Assembly: GCA_037693485.1 (NCBI GenBank) | Contig: CM075352.1 | Span: 69,566,001-69,630,000 of the forward strand | DNA: 64,000 nt | Direction of reading: 5' to 3' | DNA from: Kitagawia praeruptora | Taxonomy: Eukaryota > Streptophyta > Magnoliopsida > Apiales > Apiaceae | In this document: positions 1-11,100 of the stretch, one piece after another | Position numbering within the stretch: the stretch's first letter is position 1 | Layout of the letters: each line of letters opens with the position of its first letter | Made by a program: the position numbers and the translations under genes | Notes under the pieces: generated by a model | The model's database searches: none | What the model was told of the DNA's origin: nothing | Seen by the model: the letters and a program-made list of their open reading frames with translations, nothing else

Positions 1-1136
1 ACAAATCATATAGCATTAATAAAATCCCAAATTTACAAACCAATCTTGAAAAGTTAATTTCATCAAGTGATTTAGCAAACGTGTCTGCAAGTTATTCTTA
101 ACTAAAGACATGCGCTCAAAATAATTGATACCTTATGCAAGATTGCTTAGTCCTCGAGTGTTCCACAGAGTTGTTGGAGATGAATTTGATTCCTTGTGTT
201 CTTCTGCTTTTGTACAACTCATTTGATCTGTCTCTGTAGAGATCTTCCATTATCTCACCAACCAGGAGTGCACTTGTTCACATTCCTCTAGCATCCAGAT
301 TCAGTAGGTCCAGATGTCCATTATAATCTTGAATGTACAGCAGTTGCCTGATATCCTCAAGTCTTGTCACTGGTGCTTCTTGTCAGATATATTGTCTTAT
401 CAGCTTGTAACCTTGCATCCAGTTTGGCTTTGTCCCTCATAACAATGCTTTGACATCTAGTTTGACTTGTGGTTATCCTTGTACCAATTATAGCCTTGTT
501 GTTTGGTCTGGATACCAGCTTCCCTTCAATCTGCCTTTTGTACTGATTGAGGTCATCTTGCATTGCAATCACTCAATCTAGATCTTTCAGAGCCTTTGTA
601 GCTTTCTTAGTTTATTCTGATAGAAAACTAAAGAAATAATCATTGGTGCTTGAAGCTCTGCTAGTCTTTTACTTCCACCATAAGGAACACTAAGAACTAG
701 GGAAAGAATTAATTGAGTCAACACTCTTTGTCTTGGCATACATGTTCTCATAGTGTCCTTTGATTTTCAATGTGGTGTTGAGTTGGCTAGTTGATCCTTC
801 TGTTGCTCCCCCTAAGCTATTGTTGGGCTTACATGAAGATTCTCCATGTTTAACATTGCTTGGATCTGAATCACCATAACCATTGACAACTGGGAGCTAG
901 AAGTTGTTGAACATCATTAAGACTTTCAATCACCTTCTATTGATTAATAACAACTACCCTATAGGCTGTTGACTCCATTGAGTAACCAAGGAAATTATCC
1001 TCTTGAGCATTAGCTGATTGCCAGGATGCTCACTTTCATTTATCATTGCAAAACAATTTCCTTTATAACTTGTGGGGTCTTTCTATATTTCTACGGATCA
1101 GGGTCCGATCATGTCAGTAGCAAACTGTTGATTGCT
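1..1136 (-). pseudogene. Old Ty1/copia element, 3' part, degenerate
   Basis: On the minus strand this reads as broken copia pol. At about 15-100 lies the pol C-terminus (a relative of the ADIFTKPLDE tail). At 300-572 lies the start of the reverse transcriptase domain, with a weakened ELNQF/VPRPKNK/IIGTRW-like block. At about 660-1080 lies the integrase-RT linker, similar in DNA to 10250-10330 of the neighbouring intact element. The RT body and RNase H that should lie between the first two pieces are missing, so the element was internally deleted. Frameshifts are frequent. It continues at 15705, the other side of the young copia insertion. No LTR of this element is visible in the window. Confidence 0.75.
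1132..1136. repeat. Target-site duplication TTGCT, left copy
   Basis: TTGCT directly precedes the left LTR and is repeated directly after the right LTR at 15705-15709. This 5-bp duplication fixes both ends of the young copia insertion. Confidence 0.95.
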
Positions 1137-2192
1137 TGTTAGGTCCAAATGTGTTGTAGAGGGGGGGTGAATACAACTTTTCGAATATGAGAAACAATAA
1201 ATACGATGCAATAAATGAACACGCAGATTCAAGGAATATATTTCTTATATATAACTTGAAATGGTTGCTACAACATTCATTACAAAGTATAACAGAAGTT
1301 CAGAGAGAAGTGAATGATACTAAGCTCTGTGAATGCACTCTCTCTCTTTTTCTTGTGTTTTCCTCAAATATTGCTAACTGAAATAAAACATTGCACAAGT
1401 ACTTCTATTTATACTACATGTAATCTATGTCCTGTAGTCTTCAAAGACTAAGATATATGTGGCCCAATGATGTCCACATAAATCTTGCCTTATCTTAAAA
1501 GCTTTGAAATCTGCCAATCAGAAGATGCCATGTGTCATGTTGAAGCTGCACTCTAAGTAGAACTTCTACTTGAGAATTTCTACTTAGCCATCTCGAATTT
1601 CTAAGTAGAACTTCTACTTAGAAATATTCTACTTGGTCATCTAGAATATTTAGTACTTAGAAAATATTCTGGTCTTCAACTTGAAACTTCAATGCACATC
1701 TTGAACTTGTGATATCTTCATGTCTTCTTTATTCTTCAGCAAGCTCTTGAACATGGATCTTTATTACTGACATAAACTTGCTATCAATGTCCTGACACTT
1801 GATGCACTGGTCTGGTTCATAAGTGACTAGTCTTGATAGTGTTTCTGCTTCTTGAATAAATTACCATATTCACTTAGTAACTTGGCTTTCCAATGTTCGC
1901 TTTCCTTCTTGTTCACTTGAAATCAATTGGTCTTGTTGATACTGATAGTTATGATCTTGATTCTCGATTTCTCAAATCACTAAGGCATGAACAACTTTGA
2001 CTTGAACTTCTCTCAATGATTTCTTCTTGGCTTGATCATAGTTAACATGTTCAATTGTATCAATTACCTTGTCTTCATATAGTGTTGATTTCTTGTGACT
2101 TCTTGTTCTTGATTGTCTTCTGGTTAAGTATCTTTTCCTTTAATTGAGTTACATTAGTTATAGTGTTACAAGTTTATACACTCTGCCTTTCA
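1137..2192 (-). repeat. 3' LTR of young copia element
   Basis: 1056 bp, TG...CA, nearly identical to 14649-15704; the four differences I found are three transitions and one transversion. It contains a TATA-type box (1405-1413, minus) and short palindromes of the kind AAGTAGAACTTCTACTT near 1554-1570 and 1603-1619. Confidence 0.93.
1405..1413 (-). promoter_or_regulatory. TATA box in copia LTR
   Basis: Minus strand reads TATAAATAG, about 780 bp into the LTR from its 5' end. The same box is in the 5' LTR at 14917-14925, where it would drive the element's transcript. Inferred from sequence only. Confidence 0.5.
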
Positions 2193-2206
2193 ATCTCCCC
2201 CTATTT
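2193..2206 (-). promoter_or_regulatory. Polypurine tract of young copia element
   Basis: On the minus strand AAATAGGGGGAGAT directly precedes the 3' LTR. This is the expected plus-strand primer site for reverse transcription. Confidence 0.85.
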
Positions 2207-2536
2207 GATTGTCTAACAATGACATTCAAATTAATGAAGGATAACTCAACTAAACAATGAGACGAGAAAAGATAATTAACATTACAGTCTTGAATAATAT
2301 ACAATTGAAAAGTACTTGAAAACAATACAAAGAACTTAAACTAGAAACAGAATTCGAACTTTGAATTAAAGATCATTTGAATGATTCCTATCACCTGGAT
2401 TATTTCATATCTTTTAGTCAAACTTATATCACCTTATTGGATTCACTCTAAGGTGAATTTTCCTCAAGTGAGTTAAAGCAACCGAAAGACATGAAGTTTT
2501 TCCAACTTCAAGTTCACACCACTCTGACCTTTAACC

Positions 2537-2788
2537 CTAATTCCGTTTCCTCTTCCTAGCTTCAGCAGCTTGGTCTTTCTCTTCTTTCTGCCTTTTGCGC
2601 TTCTCCTTCTGCTGCTGTTCTTTCTTGTACACTGGATCGTGAAGCTGCTTCCACCTAGCATTCAACAGACTTACAGCTTCCATTTCTAGAGGATTCTTGG
2701 GCTCTGGGTAAGGATGTTTGAAAAGCCTTCTGAGTTTGTCCACCTCCTGAGTAGTCCTGATCTTTGGAATGTCCTCAAAGTTCTTCAT
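2537..2788 (-). CDS. Third ORF of copia element, segment 4 (C-terminal, basic)
   Basis: 83 codons from the first Met; the frame is open from just after a TAG at 2804-2806 and is the same frame as the 355-aa segment upstream. The product is rich in Lys, Arg and Gln and ends in a run of KRKR-type basic residues that could be a nuclear-localisation or RNA-binding tail. I recognise no domain. It is the natural C-terminus of the large ORF that begins near 6573; the amber codon separating it may be a mutation or a recoding site. Confidence 0.55.
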   Translation of the reverse strand: MKNFEDIPKIRTTQEVDKLRRLFKHPYPEPKNPLEMEAVSLLNARWKQLHDPVYKKEQQQKEKRKRQKEEKDQAAEARKRKRN

Positions 2789-2803
2789 TATAAGCTTAGG
2801 TTT

Positions 2804-3871
2804 CTAATGAGCTTTATCAGCTTTAAACTGACAATAGATCATTTTGGGATAGCCCTTGACACGGTTAGTATTGTGGACACTAGCCGCATCTTGCTCCATT
2901 CGCTTCTTTTCCACTACTACTTCAGACAGGTAACTCATGAGTCTCTGCTTTTCTTCCACATGCTTATCTTCCACTTCGTCCCATTTGAACACATATAACA
3001 CTTTCTCCAGAAATGCAGCATCTTGAGTCTGTAGCAGCCATTTTCTACTCATATGCAAGAGTGTTTTATTCTGGTCTGCATCTATGAATACTAAGGCATC
3101 AGCTGTATCATCAGCAAAAGAGTGTATCCAGTATACACTATCTCTTCCTGGAACGCCAACTGTCTCCCTTATCTCTCCTTGTTCCAGTTCTCCAGAAGGA
3201 AGAGTCAGAGCTTCATCTACATTCTTCATAGCTTGAAGAATATTCCATTTCTTTTCTATCAGCTCCGGCTCAATCTTCACGTTATCAAGAGGGTTTGGAG
3301 CAATGATATCACACTTCCACATCTCATTGCTCTTCTTGAATATGACACTTTCAATGATCTTCACTGATTTATCTTTAAGCTCAGAAGCGAATCCCTTACT
3401 CATCATTTGTCTACAGACGGCTTTAAGAGATTCCACTGAAAGTTCCATTAAATCCTTTTCCTCCATGCTAACCCTCTTCATTTTGCTGTCAACTACCATC
3501 CGGACAACATTAGGATATGCTGAGAATTCTGGACCCTTGTCCTCTGCTAGCTGCATTAACTGATCCCTATACAGAATGCTTAGCTTCTCAGATTGAGAGT
3601 ATTGAATTTTTGTTGCTAGCAAGAACAACTCTGACGCAGATCTTCTCGTTATGAATTGGTCATCCACATATAGGAAAGACATTGGGACTCCTTCTACCAA
3701 AGACAATATAACCTGCCACTCCTTAAGCGTTGCATTGTATCCAACCCTGACTTTAGAAATTAATCTCTTCAATGCACTTATGTAGTCCGCAGCCATTGGA
3801 TTCTGCAAATTCAGGTTGTAGAACAGATCATCTGCCTCCTTGTTATGAACTCCTTTTGCACAGGGTCCCAT
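2804..3871 (-). CDS. Third ORF of copia element, segment 3
   Basis: 355 codons, same frame as segment 2 (3893-5983) and segment 4, bounded by TAG codons at 3893-3895 and 2804-2806 with only 7 and 5 intervening codons before the next Met. It looks mainly alpha-helical, with a C-terminal charged stretch. I see no signal peptide or membrane helix and recognise no domain. Because all three segments share one frame, they are best read as a single protein interrupted by two amber codons, not as separate genes. Confidence 0.6.
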   Translation of the reverse strand: MGPCAKGVHNKEADDLFYNLNLQNPMAADYISALKRLISKVRVGYNATLKEWQVILSLVEGVPMSFLYVDDQFITRRSASELFLLATKIQYSQSEKLSILYRDQLMQLAEDKGPEFSAYPNVVRMVVDSKMKRVSMEEKDLMELSVESLKAVCRQMMSKGFASELKDKSVKIIESVIFKKSNEMWKCDIIAPNPLDNVKIEPELIEKKWNILQAMKNVDEALTLPSGELEQGEIRETVGVPGRDSVYWIHSFADDTADALVFIDADQNKTLLHMSRKWLLQTQDAAFLEKVLYVFKWDEVEDKHVEEKQRLMSYLSEVVVEKKRMEQDAASVHNTNRVKGYPKMIYCQFKADKAH

Positions 3872-3892
3872 AAATATCTTCCTTGCTTCATC

Positions 3893-5983
3893 CTACTTCT
3901 GCCCTATCCTTTTCTTGTCCAGATCAACTTGAGGATCAGCTAGCCTTGCAAGCTCATAATCGTACTGCTTCCCTTGTAGCTCCACTTTCTTTTCTAGAAA
4001 CGCAGCACTTTCTTGCATCAACTTCATTTTAAAGAACTCAGCTTGTTCCAAGGCTAACTGTTGAGACTTAAGGGTTTCCTCATCAATAGTAACTTCTTCA
4101 GGCATTCCGAAAGACATCCCAGCACCTCCACCTTGATCCTTCAAAGATCTCTTTATAGCATGTTCCAAAGGTATGTCTTCCATATCAGAATCTGAGTCAT
4201 GTGCCTTCTGTACTGTTTCCTGATGACTCAGGTCAACGAATGGCTCATCTTGCTCAACCGCTATTGCCTTACCCTTTCTCCTCCTCAGAGCCTCTTCATC
4301 AATAGACGGCTCAATTTCTATTTCCTTGACAAGATCAGCATGTTCTTCAATTTCTTCGATATGAACTGCCTGCTGTCTCGTCTCCTTTCCACTCTCCCCC
4401 TTAGGTGAGTTATCCTGAACTCCACCTTGGTCTTCAGATCCACCAGCTGCATAAGAACCTCCAAAACCAGAGCCAGAGACTTCTGCTCCACTAGCACCAC
4501 CTGCACCAGCATCGGGGGGAGGTTGTTGCGGCTCGAAACACTCAGGGGGCACAAAACTTCTGATTGCGAACATCACTCTACTGATCTCCACAGCCAGTGT
4601 ATCCATTGTAGTCTCCATTGCTCCCATCCTCTCATTCAGAGTGTTTCCCAAAACACCACCAGCATGGTCCAAGTCATTGACCTTGTTTGTCAAAGCATCA
4701 AACGCTGTAGCTTGACTTGCCATTCTTGCTGCGTAGTCATCAAGAGCCCTTTGATTGTTTCCAATGTTAATCCCTAACTGCCCCATCGTCTGCCCGAACT
4801 GCTTCATCTGATTTTCCATAGAAGTCATACGTGTATCAAGATTTTCAATGTTAAGGGACGGTGTTTGGTTTAGGTGACCTCGCTCTAATACTCGTTCTGT
4901 TAGTATTTGGCGCTCGGTTTCGGGCCTTAAAAATGAAGGTCCCTCTCTCCCTAACCTCTCACACACACTCCCTGTCTCATGCTCGTGTATGTCTTCAATG
5001 AGTGATCCAAAGTATGAAACAGTACCTGCAGACACTGGATAAGCAATATAATTGGCAGTTATGGGATCAATTTCTGTTGGTTCCTGAGTTGGAATCTCAG
5101 GCTGAGAGGCTGCAAAGTTTTCTTGTACAACATCAGAATCGATCCTCTTTGCAGCATCAGTACGTACCGGTGAAGGTACGGCTGAAGGTTTTAAAACTTC
5201 ATGTCCTTTTGAAGCAACAGTATCTTCAAAAGGTACATCATCCTCACCAAAATCCCTATGTGCAGATTGTTCAAGGGGAGAACCACTCTCGTGAGGTGGA
5301 GTGGTTGCGTGTGACACACTAGGGTTTGACTGAGGTTTAGAAGTAGCAGCATGAGAAAATTTGGCTTTCTTTCGAGTAAGAGGCTGCTCTTCGGGGTCAC
5401 TCTCCTCATCATATCCTACATTTACATGTGCTGGCTGTCTAGATTCCGGTGACAGGGGTGAACGAGAATAGGAATGTATGACAGACTCAGAAATATGGCT
5501 CGCACCCTGGGATAGATCCTGCGGGCTAGTAGTCTCTTGGGTTCCGGAATCAGATACATAGGAAGAGGAATGAGTAGTATGCAAAGAGAGATTACCTGAT
5601 TCATTACCTTGTTCGTCATCGCTCTGCTCATCAGGAATCTCTTCAAATGCCTCAGGATGAGCAGACGGATTCTGAGCATATGATGAAACTCGCGATGATT
5701 CCGCCAAAGTGGTAACTCCTGCATCATATCTAAGCCACAGTTGAATGTTTTCAGGAATTGACATTGGTTTACCTTGATGTTTATCCTGATTATCAATTGT
5801 TGAAAGTGACTTAGTGCCCATCCCTAGTGGTGCAGATGTTGGGCTTCTGGCAAATCCCTGTCTAACAGCAAGAGCATCCTTCGGTATTAAATCATTTATC
5901 AGCATCTGTAAGAACCGAGGAAACCAGCAGACAACATCTGTTGTGTTGAGGTCTCTGCTTGCAGGAGATCCCATAACACCCAC
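3893..5983 (-). CDS. Third ORF of copia element, segment 2 (coiled-coil, low-complexity)
   Basis: 696 codons; the frame is open from a GTG at 5983, first ATG at 5974. In order: a short N-terminal piece that continues the domain of segment 1, a long Ser/Glu/Pro-rich disordered region (about 90-320), a heptad coiled coil (about 340-470), a Gly/Pro/Gln linker (about 475-530), an acidic stretch, and a second coiled coil at the C-terminus. No transmembrane segment is visible, so it is not an obvious envelope. The break from segment 1 lies in a CT/GA microsatellite at about 5990-5997 that appears one dinucleotide too long. It ends at TAG 3893-3895. Confidence 0.6.
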   Translation of the reverse strand: MGVMGSPASRDLNTTDVVCWFPRFLQMLINDLIPKDALAVRQGFARSPTSAPLGMGTKSLSTIDNQDKHQGKPMSIPENIQLWLRYDAGVTTLAESSRVSSYAQNPSAHPEAFEEIPDEQSDDEQGNESGNLSLHTTHSSSYVSDSGTQETTSPQDLSQGASHISESVIHSYSRSPLSPESRQPAHVNVGYDEESDPEEQPLTRKKAKFSHAATSKPQSNPSVSHATTPPHESGSPLEQSAHRDFGEDDVPFEDTVASKGHEVLKPSAVPSPVRTDAAKRIDSDVVQENFAASQPEIPTQEPTEIDPITANYIAYPVSAGTVSYFGSLIEDIHEHETGSVCERLGREGPSFLRPETERQILTERVLERGHLNQTPSLNIENLDTRMTSMENQMKQFGQTMGQLGINIGNNQRALDDYAARMASQATAFDALTNKVNDLDHAGGVLGNTLNERMGAMETTMDTLAVEISRVMFAIRSFVPPECFEPQQPPPDAGAGGASGAEVSGSGFGGSYAAGGSEDQGGVQDNSPKGESGKETRQQAVHIEEIEEHADLVKEIEIEPSIDEEALRRRKGKAIAVEQDEPFVDLSHQETVQKAHDSDSDMEDIPLEHAIKRSLKDQGGGAGMSFGMPEEVTIDEETLKSQQLALEQAEFFKMKLMQESAAFLEKKVELQGKQYDYELARLADPQVDLDKKRIGQK

Positions 5984-6573
5984 TATCTCAGAGAGAGAAC
6001 TATGCGTCCATAATTTATATCCAGTTCTCTTGCTAGGGCAATTCCAAAGTTTTGCATGGGAATTGGAATTTGATGAAAATCTTTTTCACGTGCCCGAAAA
6101 CATTTTGTGATAGCCTCGAAAAAGTAATTCCATTCCACATGAAAGAATTGTTTTTGGATGTTTCCAGTGATCCGGCCAGTCGGAGTATAACATCCTATTT
6201 CTTCAAAGAAGCTGAGGCGTTCTGCAGCTGTGGGTTCTGGATCATAAGCATCTTTTATTGGGAATTCCAGAACCTTGTTGACAATTTCTTCATTCACCTC
6301 ATATTCCTGACCCGCTAAGGTAAACCTGAAACCATAAGGGGTTGTTTTGCTCCCAAAAGTAACCGCACTAGTCCATAATTGCTGTAAAGCATCATGTACT
6401 AGTGTAGGTTTAGCAGTAAAAGCATGGCTAGCTTTGGAGTACAAATTGAGAAATCGTATCCAAAACTTAAAGCGCGGGAGTTGATCACCAATTTCCGTAG
6501 AAATATTATAAAAATTGTTTTTAGCAAGTGAAAATTGGTGAGCCATTTTAATTAAAATGTTTTTCCTTAACAA
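5983..6573 (-). CDS. Third ORF of copia element, segment 1 (plant-transposon-protein domain)
   Basis: 196 codons. From the Met at residue 10 (MAHQFS...) it carries a compact globular domain (rough motifs LPRFKFWIRFLN, AVTFGSKTTPYGF, FFHVEWNYFFEAITKCF). This resembles the putative plant transposon protein domain (PF20167-type), which is frequent in plant retroelement ORFs and of unknown function. It ends at TAG 5983-5985 because of a frame slip in a CT repeat; segment 2 continues the same protein. It lies 1.6 kb downstream of pol in the same orientation, the place occupied by the env-like gene in some Sireviruses. Domain name by pattern memory, moderate certainty. Confidence 0.6.
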   Translation of the reverse strand: MLRKNILIKMAHQFSLAKNNFYNISTEIGDQLPRFKFWIRFLNLYSKASHAFTAKPTLVHDALQQLWTSAVTFGSKTTPYGFRFTLAGQEYEVNEEIVNKVLEFPIKDAYDPEPTAAERLSFFEEIGCYTPTGRITGNIQKQFFHVEWNYFFEAITKCFRAREKDFHQIPIPMQNFGIALARELDINYGRIVLSLR

Positions 6574-8168
6574 AAATGTGAAATTTAATTTTAATTTTCG
6601 AAAAACAATTAATTAAAGAAGTATCAGTTATAGCCCTTTTAATTTCTTTTGTGAATACCAAAAATCACTTCAAGAAATCAAACTACGGGATATAAACAAG
6701 TAATTAACAAATTCACAGTTTTATCCCTTTCAATTTATCGAGAATACCAAAAGCAAACTGAGAAATTAAACTATGGGGTAAATCGTGATACCATTACAGG
6801 CGAATACCAGTGAAATCGTGAGTGAGACAATCAATTACAAGCCAATTACTAAAGCTTGATATGTATATTCGTGTGTGTATGTGCGTGTGTATAGATGAAT
6901 AAGAAGAATGATGAACAGTTGAACAAACACACAAACACAGATATAATCACTCAGATAATGGCTGTCAGAAATCGGCAGTAATTTGTGATCTGTACGAGTT
7001 TAATCACAAAAATTACGAACAGTGGTTTGTAAGTCGAAATCGCCTGTATGTATATGGAGGCTGCTGTAAAACTGAATTAGGTAAAAGTGAATGAATGAAT
7101 CGAGTTAGAGATGTATATATAGGCATGATTGTGAAATGACAAAAGTGTCCCTGTTAAAAAGAATGAAAATACTAAGTACATACAGGGAGGACCTAAGTCG
7201 AACTCTATCTCGAACTTATTAAGTCGAAATTCGAGATGAAGTTCGAGATAGATGTTAACTCGAAAAACACATGCTAATTCGAACAATTACCACTTAAGCA
7301 GCAAAAACCACAAACAGTATTAGGGAAACCTATCTCGAAATTCAAGTAGAAATTCGAGATAAGTTTCGAGTTAGGAGTTAACTCGAAAAAAAAATCCCTT
7401 TAACCAACTGAGAACTCTATCTCGAACATCAAGTCGAAATTCGAGATGAATTTCGAGATAGAGATTAACTCGAAGTTATTCTCAGTTCTTTTCAAAATAT
7501 CCCCAAAAATGGAACCTTATCTCAACCTTCGAGATAAAGTTTGAGATAGAACTTATCTCGAATATTTTGAAGATAGAAATAGGCACACTGGTAACTCGAA
7601 CTCGAACCCTAAGTCGAATTTCGAGATGAAGTTCGAGATAGATACTAACTCGAAATTCTTCCCAGACTTAGAATTTTCAAAACTTCACTCTAGAAGCTCA
7701 AATAGAAATCCAAGTAGAATTTCAAGATGAGTTTCGAGATAGTGACTAACTCGAAATTTTGAAGATACTTAGAATAATTTGACAATTCTCTTTGAAAAAC
7801 TCAACAATTAATATTGCCAAATTAATATAAATATCAATTCAAGGATTTTAATATATGACATAATTAAAACATTCCTTGATAATTCTAAGGCCTCTAATTA
7901 CATGAAAAACACAGGTAAATTCATCTAAAAATCATGCAAAATTTAGAATATTATGAATTTAACTCCCCCTATGATCATGCAATCTAACAAGCATAAATTC
8001 AAAGATTTGTGCTATAAAAGACACTTAAAACACAATGAATTCATGTAAAATGACACTATATGCAACCTATAACAATCATTAATTAGGCATTTTAAAGTCT
8101 AAGCACATAATGATTAAGTAGCTTGCATATACAAACATAAATATGGATTTTACAGATAGAAGGCTTTA
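6574..8168 (-). repeat. Spacer between pol and third ORF with palindromic repeat array
   Basis: No coding potential. Between about 7195 and 7755 a unit recurs five to six times: CTATCTCGAA, then AAGTCGAAATTCGAGATGAA, then TTCGAGATAG, then TAACTCGAA. The first and third parts are inverted copies (for example TATCTCGAA at 7206-7214 and TTCGAGATA at 7242-7250), so each unit can fold. Shorter relatives (AAGTAGAA, AAGTCGAAA) also occur in the leader (13985-14150) and LTRs. 7760-8168 is AT-rich with a second AACTCCCCCT motif near 7970, and may hold the 3' end of the pol transcript. Conserved palindromes are known in Sirevirus non-coding DNA. Confidence 0.7.
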
Positions 8169-11100
8169 CTAACTTGTGTTAAGCATTCCCAATTCACCAA
8201 CCAATCTATTGAATGTTACTTCATCAAGGGGTTTGGTGAATATATCTGCAATTTGTTGCATTGTGGGCACGAAATGTAGCTCCACAGTCCCCTCCTCGAC
8301 ATGTTCTCTTATGAAATGATACCTGATGTCGATGTGCTTGGTTCTTGAGTGATCTACAGGATTGTTGGTTATGGCAATGGCACTTGTGTTGTCACACATA
8401 ATTGGAATTTTCTTGTGCTCCATGCCATAATCCTTCAATTGGTTCCTCATCCACAGTATTTGAGCTACACAGCTTCCAGCAGCAATGTACTCAGCTTCAG
8501 CAATAGAAGTAGATATTGTATGTTGCTTTTTACTTTGCCAGGACACCAATCTTCTACCAAGAAATTGACAAGCACCAGATGTGCTTTTCCTATCAATCCT
8601 GCAACCTGCATAGTCTGAATCCGTATAGCCAATTAGATTAAAACCTGTATCTCTTGGGTACCAAATCCCTAGATTTGGTGTGCCCTTGAGATACCTAAAA
8701 ATTTTTTTGACGGCTATGAGATGTGATTCTCTAGGATCCGCTTGGAATCTTGCACATAAACAAGTTGCGAACATTATATCGGGTCTACTTGCAGTTAAAT
8801 AGAGAAGTGAGCCAATCATACCTCGATAGCTTGTGATGTCAACTGGTTTACCTGATTTGTCTTCATCAAGCTTCGTGGCTGTTGCCATGGGAGTCTTAGC
8901 TGCTGATGCATCTTCTAGATTGTACTTCTTGAGTAAATCTCTGACGTATTTGGATTGACAGATAAAGATACCATCTTTTCTCTGACTGATCTGTAATCCA
9001 AGAAAGAAAGACAGCTCTCCCATCATGCTCATCTCGTATTTCTCTTGCATTAGCTTAGCAAATTTCTCGCACAAGCGCTCATTAGATGACCCGAAGATAA
9101 TATCGTCCACATAGACTTGAACAAGTATTAAATCATTCTTCACATTCTTATAGAACAATGTTTTGTCAATTACTCCCCTAGTAAAACCACTTTCAATTAA
9201 GAATACAGATAAGGTTTCATACCAACATCTTGGGGATTGCCTGAGGCCATAGACAGATTTGAAGAGAAGATACACAAAATCTACAAGTTCTGGATCAATG
9301 AAGCCAGGCGGCTGTTCCAGATACACTTCTTCTTCTAACTCTCCGTTCAGGAAGGCACTTTTCACATCCATCTGAAAAACCTTGAAGTTCTTATGTGCTG
9401 CAAATGCCAAGAACATCCTGACTGCCTCAAGTCTTGCAACCGGTGCATAGGTCTCATCATAATCAATTCCTTCTCGCTGAGAATAACCTTTTGCAACCAA
9501 ACGAGCCTTGTTTCGAGTTACAAGTCCGTTTTCATCCATTTTATTTCTGAATACCCACCTAGCTCCAATTACTGATTTGTTCTTTGGTCGGGGTACCAGT
9601 TTCCAAACTTTCTGCCTTTCAAACTGATTGAGTTCCTCTTGCATTGCAATCACCCAATCAGCATCACCAAGAGCTTCTTCTATTTCTTTAGGTTCAAGCT
9701 TGGATAAGAACCCAGAATATAAGCAAATATTAGCCAGGTCAGCTCTTGTAGTTCTTCTAGTAGTCACACCAGCATCTGGATCACCAATAATTAATTCAAA
9801 CGGATGGTCTCTATTCCATACCCGTTCTCTTGAAAATTGTCTTGATGATTCAGCGTGACTTTCTGAGTTGTGGTGCTGACTACTTTGATTATTTTCACTA
9901 ACTCCCCCTGAGTTAGTGCCAGCTCCTACAGAACTAGAGTCAACTCGACTCGAGCCTTGAACAGTAGTCCTTGAGCTGCTATTTACTCCCCCTGAGTTGT
10001 TGTCGGTTCGTACTGAAGAAGTCTCTCCTGATCTTGTAGAATTAGCTTGTTCACTAGACTCAGGTTCTTCACGTACACTTGAAACATTTAATGGGACAAC
10101 CAACTCAGGTTCATCTTCAAGTTCTTCTAAGTCCAGATTCTGAAATTTTAGGGACTTAGGTTCACTAGAATCTCTTGAAATTGATGGGAGTTTGGTATCG
10201 TCGAATCTGACATTGTAGCTTTCAGTCACTTTTCGATCATTCACTAAGAACACCCTATAAGCTGCCACCACATCTGTGGAATAACCAACAAAGATTCCTT
10301 CACGAGCTTTTGCTGCAAACTTGCCTAGATTTTCATCATCTATAAGTACATAGCATTTTGCTCCAAAGACATGAAAGTATTTTATTGTTGGTCTCCTGCC
10401 GTTTATTAGCTCACATGGTGTCTTTTCTTTATCTTTTATGATCAAGGATCGATTTTGAGTGTAACACACGGTACTCACTGCTTCTGCCCAGAAGTACAGA
10501 GGAAGTTTCGAATCATACAACAAAGTTCTTGCTGCTTCAACCAATGTTCTATTCTTCCTTTCAACTACTCCATTTTGCTGTGGAGTTCTCGGGGCTGAAT
10601 ACTGACGACGTATTCCCTTAGATACACAGAAGTCATTCAGCACTGCGTTTTTGAATTCAGTGCCATTATCTGATCTAATCGTCTTCACAGTAAGTGTTGA
10701 AACATTCTCAATTTGAGTGATGTGATCAATGATTAGGAAAGGTACTTCGTCTTTCGTCATTGCGAAAAATACCCATGTATACTTGGAAAAATCATCCACG
10801 ATTACCAATGCATATCTTTTCCTAGACAAAGATAGGACATTCACTGGGCCGAACAAATCCATATGAAGAAGTTGCAGAGGCTCAGTAATACTAGAAATTT
10901 CTTTGCTTTTATGCGATGCTCGCTTCGACTTTCCCATTTCACAAGCTTCACAGAGTCCTTTCGGAGCGAACTCCATTTGAGGTAGATCTCTCACCAATTC
11001 TCGCCTCGCGAGAGCATTCATCGTTTTGAAGTTTAAGTGAGATAATTTTTTGTGCCATAACCAGCTTTCATCATCCGAAGCTTTGCTGTAGAAACAGGTG

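Noticed and set aside
1187..1381. 64-codon ORF found identically at 14699
   Set aside because: Both lie in the two copies of the copia LTR, antisense to the element; duplication reflects the LTR and not a gene.
2804..6573. Calling the third copia ORF an envelope gene
   Set aside because: No signal peptide, membrane helix, glycosylation-rich ectodomain or fusion-type motif is visible; position alone is not enough.
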